Below, one piece after another: positions 1-7,691 of a stretch of DNA of 64,000 bases (positions are counted from its first letter, which is position 1; every line of letters starts with the position of its first letter). The DNA lies in the NCBI RefSeq assembly GCF_002741015.1, contig NZ_CP016621.1:97205-161204 (forward strand), written 5' to 3'. The position numbers and the translations under genes are program-made. Below the pieces are notes generated by a model. That model saw nothing but the letters and a program-made list of their open reading frames with translations. It was not told where the DNA came from and did no database searches. The stretch comes from Microvirga ossetica. GTDB lineage: Bacteria > Pseudomonadota > Alphaproteobacteria > Rhizobiales > Beijerinckiaceae.

Positions 1-1
1 G

Positions 2-358
2 CCCAGGGGGCTTGTCCAGTCCGACAACAAGGGAAACCTCCTGACTTGCATGGGCGGCAAGTGGACCATGCCAAGCGGCTTCACAGGCAAATACAAGGAC
101 CTCGGGATCATTGGGGGGAACTACACTGACGTGAATGACACCGGGTCCACGATCATCGTGACCGCTTTTAATGGCGGGTATCCTGGCTTCAACGTCTGCC
201 ATCTCGAAGGAAAAGTCCAAGGTATCACGCGCGCCATGGACGCAGACGCGAACAACTCGCTCTGGAAGCAGTGCGCCATCACGTTCCCGGTCGGACCGGG
301 ACAGTCCTGGCAGGTCTACTCGGCGTTCGGGAACATCGACCTCTCCTACTACTACTGA
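2..358 (+). CDS. C-terminal part of a possible pilus-tip/adhesin protein (5'-partial)
   Basis: The reading frame is open from the left edge and ends at TGA 356-358, so only the last 118 codons are present. The segment starts with LVQSDNKGNLLTCMGGKW and ends in SYYY; a short GxLLxCxxGxW stretch followed by a glycine- and aromatic-rich beta-type region resembles the C-terminal variable portion of PilV-like (shufflon) minor pilins or tip adhesins. That is a family-level resemblance judged by eye. There are three cysteines. A strong terminator follows directly. Without the N-terminus the assignment is tentative; any secreted beta-rich protein would also fit. Confidence 0.45.
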   Translation, partial: PRGLVQSDNKGNLLTCMGGKWTMPSGFTGKYKDLGIIGGNYTDVNDTGSTIIVTAFNGGYPGFNVCHLEGKVQGITRAMDADANNSLWKQCAITFPVGPGQSWQVYSAFGNIDLSYYY

Positions 359-381
359 CGGGTCCCTCCCGGACGACATGG

Positions 382-406
382 AACCCCGCTTCGGCGGGGT
401 TTTCCT
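382..406 (+). terminator. Rho-independent terminator
   Basis: An eight-base-pair stem AACCCCGC / GCGGGGTT closes a TTCG tetraloop and is followed by TTTTCC. It lies 24 nt after the stop of the left-edge gene. Confidence 0.85.
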
Positions 407-648
407 TTGCCGCGACGCTCTGGGACCGTCAGGCGATTCATATAGGATTCCTTATGGGTCCCCTGACGGTAGGAGCCGATGAATCCATAAGACCCTGCGG
501 GTCTAGGGGAGAAGGAACAGGAAGTGAGTCAGGGGATCGGAGCCAAGTCCTTGAGCGGTTGGTGACATGCTGGCCCCGCGCTCCCGGGAGCCGCGAACAT
601 TTTCTGTCGGCGCGTTGACGTGGGGGCGAAATACACCCATCCTATAAA

Positions 649-668
649 GGTAACGATCGAACGTTACC
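649..668. promoter_or_regulatory. Operator-like inverted repeat upstream of the 686 gene
   Basis: GGTAACG and CGTTACC form a perfect 7-bp inverted repeat around ATCGAA, directly behind a TATAAA (643-648) that could serve as a -10 element. It sits 18 bp before the ATG of the next gene, so a repressor site is likely. The rest of 359-648 shows only a small hairpin (AGACCC/GGGTCT near 490) and no gene. Confidence 0.45.
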
Positions 669-685
669 CGCGAAAGGACGCTACC

Positions 686-975
686 ATGATCTCCACCGAA
701 GGCCGCACCATCGAACGCACCGTTTGCATCTCCCACGGCTCCGAAACCAGCCTTGGCACCCTCTACATCTATCGCGGTGTCAACGAGTGGTCTGCCGTCC
801 TGGAGGACCATAGCGAACCCAACGAGGATCTCTGGCTGACGGTCGCCCGCGACGAGCGTCCGTTGGCAGCGACGACTTCCTTATTGAGTGCGTGGTCGAT
901 GAAATCTGGAACGACAGCCTCGTCTATCTCGAGCTCCCGAAGAAGAGCGCGATGCCCTACGCCGTCGCCGCGTAA
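686..975 (+). pseudogene. Small hypothetical protein, apparent single-base frameshift
   Basis: The ATG at 686 opens a frame (MISTEGRTIERTVCISHG...) that looks protein-like up to about codon 58 (LWLTVARDER). It then turns into low-quality serine/arginine sequence, while the neighbouring frame continues sensibly (VGSDDFLIECVVDEIW... to YAVAA and TAA at 973-975). One missing base near 859 would join them into a protein of about 96 residues. No known family is recognised; the predicted product is acidic and soluble. Either a decayed gene or a sequence error. Confidence 0.5.
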
Positions 976-1046
976 GGATTCGATCAGGACGTGAACACGA
1001 ATTGGAACGGCTGGCATGTCGCCGGCCGATAACGGGGGAGGGGCAT

Positions 1047-1337
1047 TTGATCGCAAAGCGGACACTTATCGGGATCGCCGGCGCGGTTGCGCTCGTATCC
1101 ATGTCGGCGGTCGGCGCGACCGCGCAACAGTCTCAACAGACGCAAACCTGGGTGCGCGACGACGGCACCACCTTTCAGGTCACGGTTCCCGCTCCATCGG
1201 GTGCGGGCGGCGATCACTGCGAGAACGGGGGAGCCGACTTCACATGCACCAGCAACAGGCACTTTGGCGACCCGAACGTGGGGACACCCGGCAGGAGGGC
1301 GCAGCTTAAGGCCGCGACAGCCGATACCGACCAGTGA
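1047..1337 (+). CDS. Small exported protein of unknown function
   Basis: The likely start is TTG at 1047, preceded by GGGGGAGGGG. Residues 1-26 form a typical signal peptide (basic start, IGIAGAVALVSMSAVGA core, ATAQQ cleavage region). The mature part, about 70 residues, has two cysteines (DHCENGGADFTCTS) that could form a disulfide and no recognisable domain. The frame is also open further upstream, but only the TTG gives both a ribosome site and a signal peptide. A terminator follows immediately, so it is probably transcribed alone or with the damaged gene before it. Confidence 0.55.
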   Translation: MIAKRTLIGIAGAVALVSMSAVGATAQQSQQTQTWVRDDGTTFQVTVPAPSGAGGDHCENGGADFTCTSNRHFGDPNVGTPGRRAQLKAATADTDQ

Positions 1338-1344
1338 AGGATTG

Positions 1345-1370
1345 GAGCCTCGCTACGGCGGGGTTTCCTT
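1345..1370 (+). terminator. Rho-independent terminator
   Basis: Stem CCTCGC / GCGGGG (one G-T pair) with TACG loop, then TTTCCTTATT, located just after the stop at 1337. Confidence 0.7.
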
Positions 1371-1419
1371 ATTGGAGGGCGATCCCGCCTTCCCGGCCTT
1401 GCTCTTCCTTCCTCTTCCC

Positions 1420-1902
1420 CTAGGCGAAGCCTGGAAGGGTGTCGAACCGCCATGTGAACCGCCGCCCGGGGATCGTCCCGATTGCCTTCCCGATATTGGT
1501 CAGGAAGTTGTTCCAGTCGGGCCTGACGACGGTCCCTGCGGCCATCAACTCAAGTCCTGCGGCGAAATCCTCGTATGCCGCCGCGGCCTTCTCCCTGCCC
1601 TCGGGGGTCACGTCGGGCCACGGCTGGGCGACGACGGCGCGAAGGTGACGCGCTGCCTCCTGCGCCGCGCGGACGAACTCCGGTGCTTTGACGGCCGCTT
1701 TCGGATAGCGCGGTTCCTCGAAGAGCGAGGCCGCTTGCGCGAGGAAGTGCGCCGCTTTGTATGCATCCCTGAACAGTCCGGACGATGCCTTTCCGGCCTG
1801 GGCGGCGGCGAGTTTCCGAAGCTCCGCCAGCAGGGCAGGGGGATCATTGAGTTCGAGCGAGACGGCGAGGCCGAGGGGACGGAATGGGTGAATGCGTCTC
1901 AT
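1420..1902 (-). CDS. Conserved-looking hypothetical protein, helical
   Basis: A 160-residue, alanine-rich and mostly helical protein (ELRKLAAAQAGKASSGLFRD ... FVRAAQEAARHLRAVVAQ) with no signal peptide or membrane segment. Codon use matches the GC-rich backbone and the composition is protein-like throughout, unlike the opposite-strand frames. It is convergent with the small exported gene and divergent from the HTH gene at 2015. No family recognised. Confidence 0.55.
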   Translation of the reverse strand: MRRIHPFRPLGLAVSLELNDPPALLAELRKLAAAQAGKASSGLFRDAYKAAHFLAQAASLFEEPRYPKAAVKAPEFVRAAQEAARHLRAVVAQPWPDVTPEGREKAAAAYEDFAAGLELMAAGTVVRPDWNNFLTNIGKAIGTIPGRRFTWRFDTLPGFA

Positions 1903-2014
1903 GCCGAGGATGGTAGCCGGCGGTCACTGTCTACGCCATGGGCGTAGGATTTGCCTTGCGCCGAAAATTACTGCCCCGCAGGATCGAGGAAACATCCATA
2001 CAAGGAGGAATGCC

Positions 2015-2407
2015 ATGCCGGACTCGATGGAAACGAGGCGCGCCCGCAAGGTCGAGTTCATCGCCCTTTTCAGGGGAAGCGGGCTCACGCTGCGCGAGGC
2101 GGCCGAGCGTTGCGTCCTGACACGTTCCACCATGAAATCCTACGTGGACGGCGGCGGTCTTCCTGGCGAAAGGCCGTTGTTGCTGCTTCGCGGCTACATG
2201 GCCTTGAATAAGGCTTTCAAGGATGATCCCGCCGGGCGACCACATCACATCTGCGCCCGGCCTCCAGATGTATCTGGCTGCGACGCCGCAAGTCGCCACA
2301 GCCTGATCCCATTCCCTGTCAGAGAGCGGCTGGAACCCAGAATACTACACCCTGATCTTCGGCGGGGCCACGCTCCTATATCCTTGCTTACCGCCCACTC
2401 GATCTGA
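2015..2407 (+). CDS. Small HTH-type DNA-binding protein
   Basis: Start chosen at ATG 2015 because AAGGAGG lies six bases upstream. Residues 5-60 contain a helix-turn-helix-like stretch (LTLREAAERCVLTRSTMKSY) of the kind seen in small plasmid or phage regulators. The C-terminal third (after about residue 75) becomes arginine/proline/histidine-rich and less convincing, so the true end may be different, for instance through a frameshift. Target unknown; it is the last gene of backbone-like base composition before the AT-rich island that begins near 2.4 kb. Confidence 0.5.
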   Translation: MPDSMETRRARKVEFIALFRGSGLTLREAAERCVLTRSTMKSYVDGGGLPGERPLLLLRGYMALNKAFKDDPAGRPHHICARPPDVSGCDAASRHSLIPFPVRERLEPRILHPDLRRGHAPISLLTAHSI

Positions 2408-2533
2408 TGCTCATTCCAACGGAAAGGAGTAGCCGCAAATTGCTATCCCCTGTATGAAGAACTTACGCCATAATCTACAAACCCGCCCAACGTTGATCCC
2501 ATCCACTCCAGTACTTCTCCCAAAAGTTCACAA

Positions 2534-4075
2534 ATGCCCAGGATAAGTGTTTTCCTCACTTTGCTTGTTCTCGTCGGCGCCTTTGTGCCGACTTATTCGG
2601 CGCGCTCCCAGTCTGGAGGAATACATCTCTTTGACCCACTTATCCGCGAGATGATCCAGCAAGGTATCCAGAATGACAGACAGCGCACCCGACAACCTAT
2701 CGCTCCATCTGGTCCTGTAACCATATCAAGCACATTGACAAAGGTCACTGATTCAAGAACTGGCATAGAGATCAGACTGCCTACCCACATCTTGATCAAG
2801 GAAGGTGTAAGCCAAAATGGCGGAAGCCGCTGGCAAACATTTGATGATAGAATTACTGTTGACACCGTTCGAAACTCAAACACCTCTAACCTACGCCAAA
2901 TCTACGAAAACATTACTCGGATCCGGCCTAACGTACAAATCAACCATTCGAAATTTGAGGCAGACTCTTTTGTTATCGTAGGGGAGACACCCAAAGGTAA
3001 ATTCCTTCAAACCTACACTGCTGGACCAGAAGAGATACGAGGTCTGTTGATCAGTTACGAAAAGGAACTTGCTTCCTATTTTGATCGGACAGCCGGCGCG
3101 ATCATCGACAGTTTTATTCCGTTTCCAGATGGCATCGCAGTGGTGGTTGGAGGCGACTTCAATAATCCAGCTTGTCCGAGCACGGGTGTTGTCTCCCGCC
3201 TTAAGCCTCAAACAGAGAGTTTCCTCTCTGTCCGCAGCGGTCCCGGGGTATCGCACCGAGAGGTCGATCGGCTCACCAACGGGTCTCCCGTTGCAATCTG
3301 CCAACAAACCGATTCTTGGTTTGCCGTTGTATACTCGACCCAACAGGGCACAAATGACTGTAACGTACAAACACCATCGCCGGCGAAGAGGTCCTACACC
3401 GGGCCATGCAAATATGGATGGGTTCACTCTAGTTACATTGGCAACATAAGGATGCAGCAGAGGCCTTCTTCGGAACCGCTCAAGCACCCGGAGGATATTA
3501 AGGTTGTCGAGGCTAGCCAGAAAACCGATCTGCCCCAAATGCAACCGCCGTCAACAGCAAGTGCTGCCACAGCAACTGCACCGAGTGCACCAATACCACG
3601 CCTTCCAGTCGTACCAAAAGATTGTCCGGCCCGATCGCCTGACTACTCAAGTCGACTCGCGCTTATCAAAACCCATGTCAAGATAGCGCATGAACAAGTG
3701 GAAGAGTGGAAGTCTCTGCGTAAAATCGCAGAGAAAGCGCAACAGTCGGATATTGGAGCCTTTTGTAAGGCCTACCTAGATCCAATGAAGAAAGCACTTG
3801 AGGCTATGAATTCCTTCATGCAAAAGAATAATGAGGGCCTGGTTCTTGATAGTTTTAATGCATGTGTAGAGACTCAGGCAACGAAAATAGAAAAAGAGGT
3901 CGACAACGTAAAAGGGAGCGCCGAGCCTGTCGGACTCTTGCTCAAAATTCATGCCGATTTAATCCGCATCAAGATTGAAAACGTCAGTTTGATCCATGAA
4001 CACAAGGACTATTTAGGCACGGTCGAGTCAATCAAAGGGTCGTTTGCGTCCAGCACTAAACAATGCAGCCTTTGA
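2534..4075 (+). CDS. Exported protein with SH3-type domain and coiled-coil C-terminus
   Basis: 513 residues. Residues 1-25 are a signal peptide (FLTLLVLVGAFVPTYSA). Around residues 220-300 lies an SH3b-like module (SFLSVRSGPGVSHREVDRL ... YGWVHSSYIG), the sort that binds cell-wall peptides. A proline/serine/threonine-rich linker (about 335-365) leads to a helical region with regularly spaced cysteines. First gene of a four-gene plus-strand operon of exported proteins (gaps 20, 45 and 9 bp). The AT-rich base composition differs from the rest of the window, pointing to transfer. Function unknown; a periplasmic or surface role is inferred from export and the SH3-like part. Confidence 0.65.
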   Translation: MPRISVFLTLLVLVGAFVPTYSARSQSGGIHLFDPLIREMIQQGIQNDRQRTRQPIAPSGPVTISSTLTKVTDSRTGIEIRLPTHILIKEGVSQNGGSRWQTFDDRITVDTVRNSNTSNLRQIYENITRIRPNVQINHSKFEADSFVIVGETPKGKFLQTYTAGPEEIRGLLISYEKELASYFDRTAGAIIDSFIPFPDGIAVVVGGDFNNPACPSTGVVSRLKPQTESFLSVRSGPGVSHREVDRLTNGSPVAICQQTDSWFAVVYSTQQGTNDCNVQTPSPAKRSYTGPCKYGWVHSSYIGNIRMQQRPSSEPLKHPEDIKVVEASQKTDLPQMQPPSTASAATATAPSAPIPRLPVVPKDCPARSPDYSSRLALIKTHVKIAHEQVEEWKSLRKIAEKAQQSDIGAFCKAYLDPMKKALEAMNSFMQKNNEGLVLDSFNACVETQATKIEKEVDNVKGSAEPVGLLLKIHADLIRIKIENVSLIHEHKDYLGTVESIKGSFASSTKQCSL

Positions 4076-4095
4076 TTAGACAATAGGAGAAACTC

Positions 4096-4803
4096 ATGTC
4101 GTCCAACAGTTTGAAAGTTGTCGCGATCACAGCAGGACTGTTATTCGGCAGTTTTGCCGTGCATGCCCAGCAAGGGTCACCTGATAATTCAGCACCTTCG
4201 TCTAACGCACTTCCAGCGGATAAGTGCGCGGAGTTTAACAGCCTCCTTAGCAGCATCGACAGCACCGGAGCAGCGGGAAACCCTGATCAGGTAGAAAAGC
4301 GGTACGGGCGGCTCGTCGATGCCGCCAAGATAGGAGAAGCCTGCGCGAAGAGCATCACTGAGTCATTTCGAAACCTGCGTGGGCAAGCCGGATCGCCACC
4401 ATCGTGGGCCAAGATTGAACAGGAACTTGATAAGCTCATCGAAGCGCAGCGGAATTTCATCGATAAAATTGAGGGCACAGGCGGCCTTATAGAAGAGGCA
4501 AATCGGAGCGGAAGTGTTATCCAGAAGCGAATTGAAGAGGCGCAAAGGGTTTATCCGGACCAAGTCGACCGAGAAAAGGAGCGGCTGGCGCGCCTCACGG
4601 AAATAGCAGCCGCCACCACAGTTCAAAAGGACGGACTCGCAAAAGCGATTCGAGATATTCAGGCGGCTAAGCCGAGAATTGCTTTCGCGGAAAGCGGCAA
4701 ACAGTTTGACGTCACGGTTAATGCGCTAGACCGATTCAATAAGGCGCTCGAGGATTTTACAAAGAAGATGCCAAAACCCGTGCCTGGTGAGAGCGGTACG
4801 TGA
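4096..4803 (+). CDS. Exported helical protein, second gene of the island operon
   Basis: 235 residues with signal peptide (SLKVVAITAGLLFGSFAVHA, cleaved before QQ). The remainder is nearly all amphipathic helix with long charged heptad-like stretches (RIEEAQRVYPDQVDREKERL), expected to form a coiled coil in the periplasm or outside. AGGAGAA precedes the ATG. No family recognised. Together with the neighbouring genes it looks like a set of interacting helical exported subunits. Confidence 0.65.
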   Translation: MSSNSLKVVAITAGLLFGSFAVHAQQGSPDNSAPSSNALPADKCAEFNSLLSSIDSTGAAGNPDQVEKRYGRLVDAAKIGEACAKSITESFRNLRGQAGSPPSWAKIEQELDKLIEAQRNFIDKIEGTGGLIEEANRSGSVIQKRIEEAQRVYPDQVDREKERLARLTEIAAATTVQKDGLAKAIRDIQAAKPRIAFAESGKQFDVTVNALDRFNKALEDFTKKMPKPVPGESGT

Positions 4804-4848
4804 AGCGGCCTTCCTTAGGCTAACCCAAAATCTTGAAGGATGGAACAA

Positions 4849-5487
4849 ATGCAAACGATGAAGAAATGGTGCTTAGCGGGGCTAATCCTAGCTTCGCTAA
4901 CCGGGGCTGCTGCCAGTCAGTCGGTTCAAAGTGACGATTTCCAACAACGGATGACAACCGCTTTAACGAGCGCGAAAAAGTCCGCCGATCAGTTGAACGA
5001 CCAGCAAAAAGCCCTTCTTGACGCAATCAATCTAGCTGCCGACCCGCAGCAGGCAAGGAAGTTTTTGGACAACCTGATTGGAACCTCTACTTCGGCCCTC
5101 ACTACATTTGGCGAGAAGGGTGAGGTGATGAAGGCTATTAATGACTTGTTGGTTTCTGTCGACCAACGAAGAAAGAATGCTGAGGATAGAGCAGCAAGTG
5201 ATCCAAGGTGGGTTGAGCGAGTTGCAGTTTGGAAGGGCCATGCAGACAATCTTCGGCAACTTCGCCAGGATTTATTGAAGGAAGTAGATCGAGCCGAAAA
5301 TACGCTCACCCAACTTTCGAAGGATCGAACATTTATCGAAGACATCATCGCTAGCGAGGGTGTGGAACGAGCCAGAAAGGAAATGGAAGCTGCGTTGATG
5401 AATTTGAGAGATCTTGGGGACTCGCTCGCTAATGCCGTCAAGATTGCAGAGGAGCGCAACAGAAAAATCAGTGCGCCGGCATCGTAA
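4849..5487 (+). CDS. Exported coiled-coil protein, third gene of the island operon
   Basis: About 212 residues. The ATG at 4849 is preferred over that at 4840 because it is better spaced from GAAGGA. Signal peptide MKKWCLAGLILASLTGAAA, then alternating charged helices (VDRAENTLTQLSKDRTFIED) with no cysteine-rich or catalytic signature. Size and helix pattern match the preceding gene, suggesting distant paralogy or a heteromeric partner. Confidence 0.65.
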   Translation: MQTMKKWCLAGLILASLTGAAASQSVQSDDFQQRMTTALTSAKKSADQLNDQQKALLDAINLAADPQQARKFLDNLIGTSTSALTTFGEKGEVMKAINDLLVSVDQRRKNAEDRAASDPRWVERVAVWKGHADNLRQLRQDLLKEVDRAENTLTQLSKDRTFIEDIIASEGVERARKEMEAALMNLRDLGDSLANAVKIAEERNRKISAPAS

Positions 5488-5496
5488 GGAGGGCAC

Positions 5497-5991
5497 GTGC
5501 TTTCGTCACAGCGCTCGAGTTTAAGGTCTGCTTCAGTTCTGTTCGGACTCTTACTGAAAGTTTCACTGACCGTTTCCGGTGAGGCCAACGCGGCGAGCTT
5601 ATCTCGTCAATCGATGGCCTCATCGGATCTCAAGGCCCTATGCTTGGGATGGCTCGAAGCAGAAAGAGTCCTTCACCTTCTTATTGACCTAACATCTGTC
5701 GCGGATGAGGGGATACGAGCCGCAAATACGCTCCTCACGGACTGTAAGGCGAAGCCGATGTGCGAGAACTCACGCGAACGAGATCTCTTTGAGGCGAATC
5801 TCGTGGATGCTCGCACCCAGCACAGCAAAGCTGCGGAACTGGCTACTCGGATGCAAGATCGAAAAGAAACACTCCGGCGGCAGATCTACCGTTTGAGGGA
5901 AGGTCATCTGAAGCAAGACAACACTGATCTGGCAAATCTATGTTATATGGAATCTGCTGGAATTGCGCCATCAGTCGCGACAAACAAGTGA
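5497..5991 (+). CDS. Exported small helical protein, fourth gene of the island operon
   Basis: 164 residues, starting at GTG 5497 with AAGGAGGG just upstream and only 9 bp after the previous stop. Hydrophobic N-terminus (SASVLFGLLLKVSLTVSGEA) acts as signal peptide. The mature part is helical with several cysteines (CLGW, DCKAKPMCEN, NLCYM). Function unknown; tight spacing indicates co-transcription with the three genes before it. Confidence 0.6.
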   Translation: MLSSQRSSLRSASVLFGLLLKVSLTVSGEANAASLSRQSMASSDLKALCLGWLEAERVLHLLIDLTSVADEGIRAANTLLTDCKAKPMCENSRERDLFEANLVDARTQHSKAAELATRMQDRKETLRRQIYRLREGHLKQDNTDLANLCYMESAGIAPSVATNK

Positions 5992-6077
5992 AGGTTCGTG
6001 TCTACGAGTCTTCAAGAGTAGTTAAGGTGGACAGCAAAAAAATTGCAGTATATGCGTCGGTGTGACAAAACATAACC

Positions 6078-6322
6078 TCAGCGGGATGCGCGTCTCCAGC
6101 CTGCCTTTTCGGCCTCAGCCTCGTTGCAAAACCAACGTTCGCCTTTCGCCGTATTAACGCTTGTTGCTCCGTATAAGTGGTCCCACGGCGTATGGTAGAT
6201 TCGCTCGCCCGAAGCGCTGACGTTACCCTTGATCGGGCAGGCCCATTTCGCCTCGCCTCCATATCAGCAACAGATACCTTCCAACGTTGAGCACGGTACT
6301 CCCAGGGGCTAGCGCAAGATCT
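6078..6322 (-). pseudogene. C-terminal remnant of a thermonuclease-type gene
   Basis: Translation on the minus strand gives SPWEYRAQRWKVSVADMEA and, after a frame change near 6255, CPIKGNVSASGERIYHTPWD ... KGERWFCNEAEAEKAGWRR followed by TGA. This matches the last 70 residues of the intact exported nuclease at 17206-17901, where the same CPIKGNVSASGERIYH and GERWFC blocks occur. A stop codon lies upstream in frame and the catalytic nuclease domain is missing. It is a broken copy of the same gene family. From 6323 to 6627 no gene can be supported. Confidence 0.7.
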
Positions 6323-6627
6323 GTGTCAGATTGAGCGCTAAGATAGAACGGATCGGCAACCCTGTCGGCGAGGAGATAGATCTGACGCGCTGCATCAAAG
6401 CAGAGGAAGGCTCACGATCATCTGCTAACACCTTGCTGCTTCAGGACGAATCCTATGCGCCAGACTCAGCATCACAAGACCATTCTGACGACGCATCCAG
6501 CGGTTCTACCGTTCTCATCCATGTGCTCCGCCCGCGACCACGTCTCAGACACCAAAACCAAGCCTAACAAGGCTTTGACGAGTTCTATTCGTCTGCTTGA
6601 GGGCGCGCGTTCTTGCTACGTACTGCG

Positions 6628-6831
6628 TTACCGCACAATCAGGCACAAATCTTGCGCTGATCCCATGAAGGTCTCGCCGCAGCTCGTGCAGGTGACTTCA
6701 TCCTCCCCCTCCGAGTCCATGTCGGACATTTTCTCCGCTGTGTAGTCCGGTTCCGGGACCGACAGCCAAACGACGTTCACGGCTTGGCAATTCGGGCAAA
6801 TGAAGCGCGCGTTGGAACCGTAGTCTGACAT
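6628..6831 (-). CDS. Small zinc-ribbon protein
   Basis: 67 residues from the internal ATG at 6831 (MSDYGSNARFICPNC). Two CxxC pairs (CPNC near residue 12, CTSC near residue 50) are spaced as in a zinc ribbon, with an acidic stretch between them (DMDSEGEDE). The longer frame from 6882 has no better ribosome site. Role unknown; small ribbons like this usually bind nucleic acid or protein partners. It is transcribed in the same direction as the SRAP gene 60 bp upstream. Confidence 0.55.
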   Translation of the reverse strand: MSDYGSNARFICPNCQAVNVVWLSVPEPDYTAEKMSDMDSEGEDEVTCTSCGETFMGSAQDLCLIVR

Positions 6832-6890
6832 GGACCTATCCTGATGGTGTTTTGCCCGCTCCATATCATGGGGAAGGGCCACCGTCCTAT

Positions 6891-7542
6891 CTATGCCGCG
6901 TCCGGCTTATCCGACCGCTGCCCCTCGGCAACGATTTCCAGCAGCTCATCTGGCAGCGGCCGCTGGAGCTTCAACGCATCCTCAAACGGGGGCTGTCAGC
7001 CAGGCCTCATATTCCTCCGGTGTCGTCAGGATCACTGGCATCGCCTTTGGGTGGATCGGCGCAACAACGGTGTTCGGTTCCGATGTGAGGAACGAGAACA
7101 AGAGATGTTCCCCTTCCGCGGGTTCTGCCTTGGTCCCCCTGACACCTTTCCAGGGGCGCCAGATGCCAGCGAAGGCTGCTAGCGGTCGCTCTTTGTTCAG
7201 AGCAAACCAGATCGGGGTCTTCCTTGGCTTGATGTCCGCGTATTCTGAGAACGAGGTAAGAGGGACAAGGAGGCGATACTGCGGCTTCAGCCACGCCTTC
7301 CAGAACGGTGACGAGACGTTGCGTACGTTGGTCACCGGTTGGTTGCCGACCTTCGGCGGTGGAGGGAAACCCCATCGCATTTGCAGGAGCTCGCGTTCGC
7401 CATCCTGCATCCTGACGACTGGAGCCATCTGATCGGGGAAGATGCCGGGGAGAGGAGGGACGTTGCCGGCATTGTCCCGGGCGACGGCGAAGGCCCGACG
7501 CATGGCCTCTTGCGTCGTGTAGACGGAATAGAGATTGCACAT
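6891..7542 (-). pseudogene. SRAP-family abasic-site DNA-protein crosslinker (YedK/HMCES-like), frameshifted near its end
   Basis: Family proteins shield abasic sites in single-stranded DNA by a covalent bond from Cys2. The start is therefore ATG 7542 (MCNLYSV), not the ATG four codons upstream. Typical SRAP blocks follow: RWGFPPPP, NVRNVSSPFWKAW, LVPLTSFSEY, LAAFAGIW and the IHPKAMPVIL histidine motif. After EEYEAWLTAPV an in-frame TGA appears; skipping one T at about 6981-6983 restores EDALKLQRPLPDELLEIV ... DAA and a TAG at 6891, the usual C-terminus. The truncated product keeps all catalytic blocks, so it could still work; an assembly indel is the alternative. Confidence 0.75.
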
Positions 7543-7691
7543 CACCTGCCCCATTTGCGGATCGACTCAATAGGATCATGGAAAACTGATCAAACTGCCA
7601 GATGGATTTAGGTTAGCCCCAAAAGGGAGCAGCCCCGGACATCTCTGTGCAAGGCTGTTTCCTGATTGTATGCCGCTGGTCGGCTGGGATC

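Noticed and set aside
580..591. Palindrome GCTCCCGGGAGC and a similar CGGGAGCTCCCG near 57165 as extra parS sites
   Set aside because: They lack the TGGGGA/TCCCCA arms and spacing of the repeated element.
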